Assembly: GCA_029339195.1 (NCBI GenBank)
Contig: JAPTJF010000240.1
Coordinates: forward strand, 27,835-91,834
Reading direction: 5' to 3'
Source: Micractinium sp. NFX-FRZ
Lineage: Eukaryota > Chlorophyta > Trebouxiophyceae > Chlorellales > Chlorellaceae
Length of the DNA stretch: 64,000 bases
Below are positions 29,891-41,300 of the stretch, piece by piece. The notes beneath the pieces were generated by a model. It searched no databases and was not told where the DNA came from. It worked only from the letters and a program-made list of their open reading frames with translations. Numbering within the stretch: the first letter of the stretch is position 1; each line of letters starts with the position of its first letter. The position numbers and the translations under genes are program-made.

Positions 29891-32800
29891 ATGTCCGGAC
29901 GGACCTCGCTCGACTGGCCAAGCCTTCTGCGGGGCAAGGTGCTGGACCAAAGTCGGCTGGCAGGTGTGTGTGTGTTCAGAGGTGTGTGCAGCCATTCATG
30001 GGGGCGACTAGGCAGGCAGGAGGCGCCTGCATGGGGGACCAGGGGCCACTGCGCGCCGTGGGTGCCGCCGCCAGCTTCCAAGCGGTGCGCGCCCAGCAGG
30101 CGGTGGGCGGCGGCCGGCTCGAGCGGCGAGGAGAGCAGCGCCCCGAGCCATCCGTGCCGTTGCCCGATTCTGCTTCTGTTCTGTGCGCCCAATGCAGAGC
30201 TGATGGCTGCTGTGGCTCGCATCTACACCAACCCCAAGCACAAGCGCGGCAGCGGCGACTGGGACTACCGCAGCCTGAGCATGGCAATGGACGCAGCGGG
30301 CCTGGCGGCTGTGCTGTCAGGCAGCGACCCCGCCAGGCAGAGGACCGACGAGCGGCTGCAGTGCCTGCTGACGCTGCTGCAAGGATATGAGCAGCTGGCG
30401 CCGGCGCTTGTGCTGGGCGGGGTGCACCGAGCGCTGGTGCAGCTGGCAGAGCGGTGCGCCAGGGCAGGGGGACGGCCTGGCTAGTATTTGAATGAACAGC
30501 CGCGTGTTGCTGCCAAGCGTGCATGCTGTTTGTTCATGCAGGGCTTCACAAGTGGACCACAGGGCCCAGCTGCTAAACTGCTTTCCTCTTGCACGCGTGC
30601 AGCTCCTCTGCTGGCCGCCCACTGCCCGCTGCCCGCTTCCCCGCCGCCCCGCCCAACTGCTTGCAGGTCGCAGGCGCGGCCGGCGGTGCACGAAAACGTG
30701 CTCAACGTTCTGGGCGCACTGGTCGAGCGCTGTGCTTACACACCCGTCACCCTGGACCCCTTCCAGCCGGCAGATCTTGCTGACGTGGCATCCGCCTTTG
30801 CTGGCTACCTTACGGAGGTGAGGCAGCGGGTGAGGTGGAGTGCTGCCAGCACCCTGCAGCTCCATCCCTGCTGAGCTGAGCTGGCAGCCGCCCTGATCAG
30901 GTGCTGCCTCATGAGGTGCTGCCTCATGAGGTGCTGCCAGCGTGCAGCCGCTCTGCTGGCGCTCCTTGCCGGGGTGGGGTGAGGCATGAGGACTGTGCCA
31001 GCTGCCTGCTCTGTCTGCCTTGATGAGCTGGCAGCCGCCTTTGCTGGCTTGCTTTGCTTGCTGGGGTGACGGGCCGGAGGCAGGGCAGAACGCCAGTGAA
31101 CAGACTACACCGCAGGGTAGGGGCAGCAAGCGCACCTGGTGCAATGCAAGGGCCGCTTGCCATGCTCGTCATACACGCTTGCCCTACCTGCACACTGGGT
31201 GTCCCCACCATGCGGGGGTGACCCAAGTGCACGCCTGCTGCCTGGCCCACCAGCAAGAGCGTGCTCAGTGCATGCCTGCTGCCTGGCCCACCTCCACTGC
31301 GCAGCGTGCCGAGAAGGGGCTGGCACCTGAGCAGGGTGCCGCTGCTGCCGTCTGCCTTCAGAGCCTGGCAACGCTGCTCAGGTTCAACACCCACCCCGCT
31401 GCGGAGGCTGCCAAGCAGCGCATGTGGGCTGCCGACCTGCCGGGTGAGCTGCGGGGGAGGGCGCAGGCAGGTGCTGTGTTTGTGAGCCAGAAGTGGAGCA
31501 GGGCCGTCTTGCATGGAGCATGGAGGCAGCATGTGTTGTGTTGTGGTACTGCCAATTTGTGGGCCAGCAGATGGTGTCAGAGTCGACAGAGTAATCGGTA
31601 CTGTGTGTGGCCGCCCTGGCGGGCAGGGTCGCTTGGCATAACAATTTACATAACAAGATTTTACAATACAACCAGCTAGATGTGGGCATCCTCTACCTCC
31701 TGCACCATCCTGTGCCACATCATCATACTCGTGATGTCTTCTTCTCCTCCTCGTCCCATGCAGGCACGCTGTTCAAGCTGGCGCGCCTCCCCCCCGCTGC
31801 CTACGGGGTCAGGGCATGCGTGCAGGACCGCGCTCTGAAGTGCTACACCACTGCCTTCATCAAAGTGGGGCACACCCTGCAAGCGCTCGGCCAGGTGCGC
31901 CTCCCAGGCCTGTGCAGGCTGTGTGAGCAGAAGCGGGCACTCCCATGCCAAGGCAGGCTGGTGCACCATGCTTGCTGTGGCCATGAATCTGCTGTGCCTG
32001 CAGCTGCTGCACCCCGGCAATGGCACAGCCGTGCTTTGCGCCGTGCTGTGGTTGCGGCCTCGTGCAGTTGCCCGTGCCTCCACCTTCTGCTGCGGTATGG
32101 CGCCACTTGCCTGCATGTCACACACCCCCTGTGCAGGCCTCGAGCAAGGCGGAGGTGACGGGCATCGCCAGGCGGCTGCTCCTGCACCCGGCCGCTGCAG
32201 AAGGCTTGGTGGCGCTGGCCCAAGCGGCCTGCCACCTCATGTTTGACCCCCAACTGCGGGGGGTGCTGCTGCGCGGCCGGCCGGTAAGGCCCCCCTGCCG
32301 GTCGAGTCATGCAGTGTGGGTGGGGGCGAGAATTGGGGTTGTTGGTGGGCTGCAAGTCAGGCCAGCCAGGCAGTATAGCTTTGATAGAAACAAGCGCCTG
32401 GCTGCAGAACTTGGCAGCCGGGGCGGCTGGGACAGCGAGAGCGTGCCTGTGCTTGGCTTGTGCTTCACCCCTGGTCTCCTTACATCCATGGTCTCCTTAT
32501 AACATGAATGCAATTGATTGTTGTGGACCCTCAATGTAATTGATTGATTGATTGAACATGAATGTAAGCACTCTTGAATGTGCGCATGCCCCTCACTATT
32601 CCTGCCAACCCTCCCCCTGGCTGTGCAGGATGGCCTGGTCGCCTACGCCGCCAGCGTGCGCAACGTACTGGCGCTGGTTGCAACGGGACTGCTCAGCGAC
32701 CCGTCCAGCCCAGACGTGCCCCGAGCGCTGGCCGCATTGGGGCAGGCAGGTGAGGAGGTGGCTGCAGCACAGTGACCAGTGGAAACAGCACAGCGCATGG

Positions 32801-34113
32801 GTTTTGTGCAGTTCGTTATGCTCGTGGTTGGCCTGAGAGCTACCCATGCCTACAGGAGCCGAGCTGCCAGCAGCACCGGGGAACAAGGCAAGGTTGATCT
32901 TGCCTTTAAACCCATGCACCACATCACACACCCTGCCCCTCACTCTCTGCCCTGCTCCCCTCCACCCCGCCCGCCCTCCTCTGCGTGCAGGCCTGGGTGA
33001 GGTGCTGCACAGCATGCGGGCAGATACCAGCTACCAGGGCCACTACCGCCCGCTGTTCAACATGGCAGAAAGCCTGCTGAGTGGCGCCCTTCAGCGCCCC
33101 TCCAACTCACCGGCTGAGCGAGAGCAGCTGGAAGAGCGGCTGTGGCTGCTGTTGGAACTGGCCCAGCCCCCCGCCGGCCCACAAAACCTGGACGGCTCAA
33201 AGGTGCACAGTGTGCACTAAGGGCAGTTCACGGGAGGAGGGGTGCACACATGTTCGTCATGCACATTAGCCAGGAAGCGGTACCGCCTGCCTGCGGTACC
33301 TAGTGCCAGCCTTCCTTCTTCCTTCCTTCCTGTTACACCGTGTACGTCTCAGCAGAGATGACGGTTCCCGGCGCGGCACACAACCGGGACTGAATAAGAG
33401 CCGCAAGACAAAACTCATGGGAGAGAGTACTTGCTGACCATCCAGCAATGCTGGGCTGCAAAGCCCAAGCGTCCTCTTCCTAACGCGCCCACACTTTGGC
33501 CGCTTGTTTGCAGGCTGTGGGGTACGAGCAAGTGGCCCACTACGCAGCAAGTTTGGGGCACAAGACGCCGATGCAGCAGGTTGGTGGGCTGCTGGCGGTA
33601 CAGGTGCTGGCAGGCGGGGTCGCTTGAATGTGCAGCAGGTGCAGGGCTCTCGATGCAAAGCTGGCCCCTCGGGTGGGCGCGGCTCCCCATGAAGTTGTGA
33701 TCTAGGGTGATCTAGCCCTGCTTCTGGTCCCCGCTTCACCCAGTACCCCATGCCCCCCAACCACACACGCTCTCAACACACCACCACCCACCCACCCTCC
33801 CACCCACCCACCCTGCTTTCCCCCGCAACTGCAGTTCTTCGGCCCGAACTTCAGGATGCAAACTATGAGTGTCCCTGTCACGGTCAGGGATTACACAAAG
33901 CAGTGCGCTGCCTGCGGGGCTCAGGAGGGTGGCGAGCCGGGCAGCACCGGGCCGCAGCTGAAGCAGTGTGCCGGCTGCCGCCGCGTGCGCTACTGCAGCG
34001 CCGGCTGCCAGAAGGCAGACTGGAAGGAACACAAGCTGCAGTGCAAGCGCTTCCAGCAGCAGCAGCAGCACCAGGCTGGCGGAGCGGGGCAGTCTTCTTC
34101 TTCGGGCGCCTGA
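29891..34113 (+). CDS. Helical-repeat protein with C-terminal MYND zinc finger
   Basis: Model: join(29891..29963, 30198..30453, 30667..30817, 31362..31443, 31764..31894, 32137..32283, 32629..32749, 32991..33202, 33514..33579, 33835..34113), 505 residues; phases 1,2,0,1,0,0,1,0,0. The frame is also open upstream to an ATG at 29747, which would add 48 residues. Residues 1-415 are Leu/Ala-rich helices (LQCLLTLLQGYEQLAPALVLGG, LNVLGALVERCAY) resembling ARM/HEAT repeats but without a family match I can name. The MYND finger occupies about 437-482: CAAC, then CAGC, RYCSAGCQ, and KEHKLQC, with the seven Cys and one His expected. MYND domains bind proline-rich peptides, often in transcriptional corepressors. 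A Gln/Ser-rich tail ends the protein. Confidence 0.75.
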
Positions 34114-34929
34114 GAGCCTGCCTGGCTGGTGCCGGCACAGCCCCGGTGCCTGGCTGGAGCACCCAAGTGACACCACCAGCTGTTAGAGCAGCTTAAAGTT
34201 GCTGCTTCCCAGCAGTCAAGCTGCCTCAATCCCGCAATCACGACTTCAACACGCACCCCACTGGTTGTGCCCGCTCGTCTTCTATTGCCCACTTGTCTTT
34301 GATCGCACTCGGCCCCCCACCAGGCTGGAATGTGAGCCTCGCCTTCCCGCTTGCATGCATGCTTCACACGAGCTTTGCTCCCACACTGCGGTTGGCTACC
34401 CGCTGGCTCGCCTCGGTGGTTTGCCTGCGCGCCGCCTGCCCTGCTCCCCAATGCACGCCCCGCCTATGCATGCTTCCTTCGTGTTCCTTGTTTACACCTG
34501 CATCTACAGACCACACGCATGCGCGCAATTCCCTGACTGCGCAGTTAAAACATGGCATGCATGCATGTTCCACATTCCTGACCCAATCAGAGGCTGGGGC
34601 AAGGGCAGCAGAGCTGGGAAGGAGCTGGGCAGACGGCGAGCAATCAGTTGCAGCAGTCGAGTGAGGGTGGGCACAGCATAGGCGAATGGGTGGCGGAAGC
34701 CAGGCACGGTATACTGTCAAGGTGTAGAGGAGGGCACATCATTGACAGCACACAGGGCGCATGTGCTCTACCAGCAGCTCAAAGTCTGGGCGAAGCTCTC
34801 TCAGCCATACTGCCGAGTACTGTCCACTGGCGCTCGGGAGGGTCACAGCTTAGCTAAGTACAGGGTGGGTGGGGCTGGATGCCATTACCGGTGTGCCCCC
34901 GCGTGCGAGGCCGAGCGGCGTGAGCAGCT
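34114..34929. other. Convergent 3' region with duplicated gene end
   Basis: This lies between the stops of MYND protein 1 (+) and the DUF1917 gene (-). A 23-base piece at 34847-34869 repeats, with two changes, the last coding bases of the DUF1917 gene (34934-34956). A minus-strand TGTAA is at 34492-34496, far from the stop. No gene is seen. Confidence 0.5.
34492..34496 (-). terminator. Possible poly(A) signal TGTAA (minus)
   Basis: This is the nearest minus-strand TGTAA I found after the DUF1917 stop, about 430 bases away; a different signal may be used. Confidence 0.25.
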
Positions 34930-37589
34930 TCAGAGCTTGGCTGAGTACAGGGTGGGCTTGATCTTCCAAGGGTTGCCCGAATAGATGCCCAGGTGGGTGT
35001 AGATGTCTGCAGGGGTGGGGGGCAGGTGTAGCATTTTAAGTCCAGCCTCCCGCACCCGACCCCCTGACACCGCCACCCGGGCGCTGACCTGGCTTGTAGT
35101 GGATCGCCCCCCACTTCTGCCGCTCCGTCGCCGCGCGCAGCGCTGCGCTCAGCCCCGCGTGCACCCGCATCACATCCTGCCTGCGGCCAGCAAGACAGGG
35201 CAGTGTGCATGTCGGTGTGGTTTGATACGATCTGGGTCGGGCAGAGGACGCAGAGGAACCACGAGCCCCACGACTGCCAGCTACTGCGTGCCCTTAGCAT
35301 ACCTCTCGCAGGACACTCAAGAGGCACCGCGACTTCATGGCACTGTGAGTCGACGCGCCAGGTGACCCGGCAGGAGCCCAAGCCGAGCTCCCGCTCCTGC
35401 TCCCGCTCCTGGCCCAAGCCCCTGGCCACGAGCCAAGCCCCCAGGCCCCAACAGCCAGCCTCGGGGTCAGGTGAGCCCGTCAATCAATCAAACCTGTCAC
35501 TGAAGTCATCTGTGTAGACGCAGATGACGCGGCGCGACCCGCCCGCCCCCGGCCCTGTGGGCGGCCCCGCAGTGATCTTGGCGGAGTGGCACAGCCCCTG
35601 CAAGCAGCAGCAGCCATATGTAATGTTAGAGACTAGGCTCCGGCCTGCCAGGCGTGCCATTACATATGCCTGAAGGTTGAATACGCGTGCGGCATCGCTT
35701 GTGGCGGCGCCTCTGTCAGCTCAGCATGCTCAGCAGGCCCAGCAGGCCCAGGGCACCTGCCAAACAGTGTGATGTCAACAACCGTGCCAGGGGCTGCGCC
35801 GGTCGCTTCTGCCAACTCGGCAGCCGAGCAGAGGCAGGGAGGCTGGCTGGTAAGCAGACAGGCTGGCAGAAACGCAAGCCAAGCAAGGCCAGGGAAAGCA
35901 GGGCAGGCGTCAGAGCAGGCCGGCATCCACTTACCTCCACATACACCGCCTTTGCCACGGCAGGCCACAGCACCCCCTCGCTGGCCGTGTCCACAAACAC
36001 CATCCACTTTCCCACCATGAGGCCCCGCCGCCGCGCAATCTGCAACAGCACTTGGTGGGGCGTGTTCGGTCACAGTAGGCGGGCAGCTACGGTAGCGGTA
36101 GCGGTAGGAATGTGGGGCAACCTGCCGAGGCGCGGGCGCACAGCAACCGCTGCAGGCAGGCGCCCGTGCGCATGGGATGCACGCCACGCTGAGATTTGGA
36201 AGCCAACAGCGGCGGCGGCATGTGGCGGGCCGCACCTGCTGGGCCGCCTCGGCGCTGCACGTCCCCAGGCTCTGGTGCACCGCCCAGTCAGCCTGTGCGG
36301 CCTCCTCCCGCTCCTGCAAGCAGTCAACCAATGGATGGCGCAGCGTCAATATTGACATTACAGCCTGTGCCGAGTGTGCCGACTCTTGCGAGGGATGGAG
36401 GTGCGGTGCAAGCCAAGAGCGAAAGAATGGATGGATGCAGGGGGCAGAGCGCATGGCAGCTGAGCCGCAATCCAGCTGGCAAGGACAGGGCTCTGGGTTA
36501 CGTGTCACTGACTGCACATGCAAGCACGTGCTCTGCAAATGCAAGCCTGAAAATTGCAAGCAAATACTTGCCAGGTAGGTAAGATTGTCTGCAGGAGGTG
36601 CCGCTGCAGCTGCTGCCGCTGATGACGACGCTGCACCTGGCGCTGCTTCCGGCGCGGCTCCAGGATTATGCCCTGCTGCTGCCGCTCCCGCTGCTGCTGC
36701 TCCCGCCGCTGCTGCCACTGCGGCTGCTTGCGCAGGGTCGCTGCGCACGGCAATCCAGGCCAGGGCGGGCGGCGCCTGGGCGGGCAGATAGGAGCGCACA
36801 AATCTGCGCAGCCGCGCCAGCTTGCCTGCATGGCAAGAAGCAGGGCATGGGGTGAGGACAGCAGTTAGGAAACAATGCCGAGAGGCAGCTGTAGGCTATT
36901 AGGCAGCTTGCTTGCACACCGGGCCCACGCCAACAGTCAAAACACATGTTGCAGGACCTAGTGGTTGGGTGGGGAGGGGTGGGGCGGTTGGAGGCTGTGC
37001 ACTTGCAAGAGCACCCAGCAGCCGAGCGCACTGCGACTCATACACACCCACTGCCTGACTCCAAACCACAACCAACAGCAGCAACAGATGAGGATCCTCG
37101 CCTGCCTCAGGACCTGGCTCCAGTGTCAGCCAGCCACCCGCAGGGACCACGGAAGCAAAGCGGTGGCCGGCGTCCCAGCACGGCTCCTTTGCGTCGGCCT
37201 CCAGGCGCCGCCGCTGCGGGGTGTGGGGCATGCGTGTGGGGCACGTGAGTGTGAACGGCGGCCTGCCTCAGTAGGGAGGCAGGAGGCTGGGTGGGAGGCC
37301 TGCCTGGCAAGTTGGGTGCGGAGGAAGCGCGGCAAAGGCGGCCAAGCTGGCGGCGGCGGCAGGCGGAGGCGGCAGGAGTTGGCCGCGGCCGCCGCTGCCT
37401 GGCGTTGCGATCTGGTCGCTGCACGCTGCAGAGGGTTCCCACCTTGCCGCCAGGCCCCGCCAACAGGTTCCGCTGAGCAGCGCAACCTTGGCACGCGAAC
37501 CAGTTGGCCGCCGGGCCGCTACAGCAGTCTTGACACGCCCATCTCGAGTAGGGCTCCAGCCCGTCGCCGCAATAGCTGCAGGCCGACAT
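34930..37589 (-). CDS. DUF1917/UPF0696 (BLES03/C11orf68-like) protein with N-terminal Cys motif
   Basis: Minus-strand exons 37589-37443, 37213-37114, 36825-36572, 36313-36236, 36039-35935, 35597-35494, 35180-35089 and 35006-34930; 318 residues. The core matches the BLES03 family, known to have an eIF4E-like fold: LMVGKWMVFVD (about 200-210), the SAKI segment, RRVICVYTDDFSD (about 250-262), then WGAIHYKPDIYTHLGIYSGN and a PTLY end. Unlike the animal protein it begins with a Cys-rich motif (CSYC, then ACQDCC, then ACQGC) that could bind zinc. Residues about 110-160 are an Ala-rich linker. Intron 3 has a GC donor (CTG|GCAAGT); using it gives a clean frame. Function in the family is poorly known; cap-like or nucleotide binding is inferred from the fold only. 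Confidence 0.82.
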
Positions 37590-38353
37590 GCCAATGCCGA
37601 CGCTCTGAAAGGTCAAGGGCAGAGCTCTTCCAACAGCACAGCAACCGGCTGCTAGTTTAATCAAATCAGAAGTGGCGAGGTATGACCAGATCGGAAATGT
37701 GTGCAAGACGCTTGGTATTTCAACGCCGCCGCCACCGCCTTCGCTGTTGTTCATCGCTCGCTGCAGTGCTCACTCCTGCAGCTCACGAGTAATGGGCTTG
37801 CTCGTGCAATTGAGCCACCACAGCATCCCGCGCCAATAATAGTGCGCGCGGCTGCAGTCGCCAGCTGGAGCAGTGCTCGGCGTCCCTCCCGCAGACCAGC
37901 TCTCCTGGTGCCGTTGCTGACTCCTCATATGCCCACAGCACAGCTATTGATGGATGATGTTTGTGCATCCTTCCAGCCTTTCCGGCCTTGTGATATGGTC
38001 CCCGAGTGAGACTGATACTTGATCGAATGGAGCGTCTGGTCTCAGCCGCCACGCTGCGGTGCCGCCGGCCTGGCATGCTGCATCATAGAGCGCTTGAAGG
38101 GGATGCGGATTCACCCAGACCGTGCCGTTGGCTAGTCTCTGTGACATGCCAATGCAATTCTCCCAACAACAGCGGTCCTACTTGCTGCGCGTGTGATCAT
38201 TGCCCCAAGCCCTACCCCTCTCTCGCTTGGAGCGTCATTGCAATCGCAACTAATTGGAAACGCAGCTTCCGGAGCACAGTTCGCCGCAGCGCGGTGGCTT
38301 GAGCCTGCCTCCTCCCTCGGCTCCCGCCGACCCGCCGCCGCTCCCGCCCAGCC
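37590..38353. promoter_or_regulatory. Divergent promoter region, DUF1917 / pRiA4-MYND
   Basis: This is the 764 bases between the two start codons. No element could be assigned and no coding frame is supported. Confidence 0.4.
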
Positions 38354-41300
38354 ATGGCGGCCCGCCGTCGGCCAGCCTTTGTGCGGATGCATCCTGGCGA
38401 CAGCGGCTACGGGCTGGCACCAGCCTTCTTTGAGAACCCGGCCACCTTTGTGCCACAGCCCTGCCCATGTGAGCTCCCTGCCAGTCCCCCGCCGTGCTGC
38501 TGATGCCGCCGCTACCCGGACCTCTCACCACAACATACTGCCCCGCCCCTACCTGGCCGCTGGTCAACTCGCTTCCCTCTGCCCTCCCCTCTGCCCGTCC
38601 CCCTGCCTGCCACAGACATTGGGAAGATTGACCGGTGGGGGATCAACCAGCCGGAAGATGAGGATGACAGTGACCCCCTCCCTGCGGTGAGGCCTTCTTC
38701 ATGTTTTCAATGTGGGTTACACACGTGGCGAGGCTGCGGCCCCATGTCCCTGCGGCCTGCTTCTCGGGCTGCTCTGGCCGTCGGGGATGCTCGGATGCAT
38801 GGAAGCGCAGTTACTCATTACCCACCGATCACATGGTGGGGTTTTCACTCACGGCAGCGGTAGGGCATGGCGCAGGGCAGGGTGGCCGCTGCAGGGCAGA
38901 GCTCCTGGCAGGCCATCGAGGGAAGGCTTGGGAGCACTACTTGAAGCACACACGGCCGAATCGTTAGACGATGCTGTGCTGAGCGCCTCACTCCTTGCCC
39001 CCGTGTTCCCCCTGCCCATGCCTGCCTTCAGCACCCAAAGCGCCTGGCCTCTGTTTGGTTGTTGTTGTCCCTGCGTGCAGTATCTGAAGCGCACGATGAT
39101 GACACAGATGATGTACATGGGAGGGGAGACGCCAGGTGCGCTGCGCTCCTGGCGGGGAGGGGGCGTGAGTGCGCCATGCACGGCGCGTCTGTGAACCGCG
39201 GCTGCTGGCCAGGAGTAAGAAGAAGAGGAGGCAGAAAGCAGCCCGAGGGCGAGGGGCAGAGGCGTGGGGTTGGGGCGCCCGCTGGGCAGGCGCTTGCGTC
39301 GTCATGCCTTCTGGCTTCCTTTCCGGCTGCCCCTGCCACTACCACCACAGCTTGCTGTTGCTGCTGGTACTACCACTACAGCCTGCTGCCGGCCACGCGT
39401 TCGCCACTGCCTAACCCCACCTGCCCTGCCCCGCCCTCCTGCAGAGAAGCAGTTTGTCGGGGAGCTGGTGCGGCGCAAGGAGGCGGCGCTGGAGGCGGGG
39501 CGGGAGCGCGCGCGGGGCCTGTTCAAGTGCGCGCCTGCCTTGTGTTTGCTGCTGCGCTGCTTGGCCCTGCCTCTGTCACACACCCAACCAACGAACGTCA
39601 CAGCTTGCTGGCAGTTCTGATGACCCGGACAATGGCTGGCTTCAGCTGCCCCTCCCCATCCACATGAAGCTCGCAGTTGCATTCATTGCTTGTTTCCAAA
39701 TGCAGGCGCGACTTTGTGCTCGACTTTGACTTGGCCCGTCCCGACCCCGACCACGCCATCCGACCCCGCGTCTGGCGCCGCCTGCGCGTCTCGGGGGGCA
39801 CCCCGCTGGCGGCGCTGGCCGACAAAGTGCTCACCCCAGCCATGGTGCGCCGTGCTGCTGCCGCTGCGGGGGGAGTGGGCCGACCAGAGCGGGGCTGGGC
39901 ATGAGCTAGCGGTTAGCCGCACACCTAGCTGGGCAACCCAGCCAGCACAAACCCTCCCTCTTTCCCTCCCTGCCCCTGCTGTTTCCCTTCCTGGCCTCAC
40001 CTCCCTGCCTGCCTGCTGATTTCCCCCCTGCAGGGCTGGGTGCGCAACTACCACGGCCACCTGTACACCGACTACACAGACGGAGCGCTGCTGGGGGACC
40101 CAGAGTGAGGCGCGGGGAAGGGGTGGAGGTACTCGAACGATTGCTCGCCCTTCTGACTGCGACTCATCCGGTTGTACCTGCACCTTACTTCCCACCTTCG
40201 GCCCACACGTGCGCGCCTGCGCTGCCATGTGGAGCCACGACCCTTCCCAGCACCTCGCCCCAAGAGCAGGCAGTCAGCCAGGGGCCTGCCTTCATGGGCG
40301 TGGCATGTCACCCGCCCACCCACCTCAGCCTGCTGCCTGCCTGCCTACCCCGCACACCGGTCCCCGCGCCGTGGCAGATCGTGATTCTGTTGCATCAGTG
40401 CCAGAATCTCCGACGCCCATGAAACTGCTGCAGGAGCGGATCGATTGACATGATGCACATGCACCACTACCACGGCTTTCTGGACGAGCGCAAGTGGCGC
40501 CTGGCCGACCTGCTGCAGGCAAGGCAGGAGGCAGCCGCAGGGCAGGGTGGGGGGGGTCGGGTGCGCAGATGAGCGCCAGTGGCACCTGGGGACCTGCTGC
40601 AGGCGAGGCGGGGGGCAGGACAGCAGCAGGGCAGGGTGCTGGTTTGGGGTGCGCGGATGAACGCCAGTGAGCAGGTGGGAGGGAAGGAGAGGGCACAGCG
40701 ATCAGGTTTGGAGCCATCTGCAGTCAAACGGATAGCCTGCAAGTGTGGCAGCTGTCTTCCTTTTTTTGTGGCGGTAGGCTGCGAGTGTGACACCTGGCTT
40801 CCTGATGGGCGCCCTCTGCCCTTCTGCGATGCGTTCTTACAACGCATCCTTAGATTGCTGTAGCAACCTGTCCGTTCGCACCGACCTCAACCGCCTGCCC
40901 GGCTGGCACGCCCCACCCATGGCATGCAGGAGCCCGGCCAGCAGCTGGGGTGGTGCTACGACTTGGGGGACAACTGGCGCCACGTCATCACCTGTGTGGA
41001 GGTGAGTCAGCTTGGGTACCGTGTACCGCACTGAGTTTCTCCAGTTGTTTTACGTCTCATCAAACCCTTACTGACTACCTGGGTCCTCCCACCTAAACAT
41101 GGGCCACGAGACAGCCCATGGGTGCCTACCATGTGCGAGCCGCACGGCCTGATTGAGAAGGACACACCTGAATGCACGTGCCTGCAGGTGCTGCCGGAGG
41201 GCGAGAGCACGGGGCGTGCTGCCGTGCTCGACGGCGGCGGCGCCTGCCCGCCGGAGGACAGCAAGGGGCTCGAGGGCATGGGCTGCGCGTCGTATCAGGC

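Noticed and set aside
31980..32100. Possible extra exon in MYND protein 1 (LLHPGNGTAVLCAVLW)
   Set aside because: It is bounded by a CTGCAG acceptor but has no matching donor in phase, and the model is complete without it.
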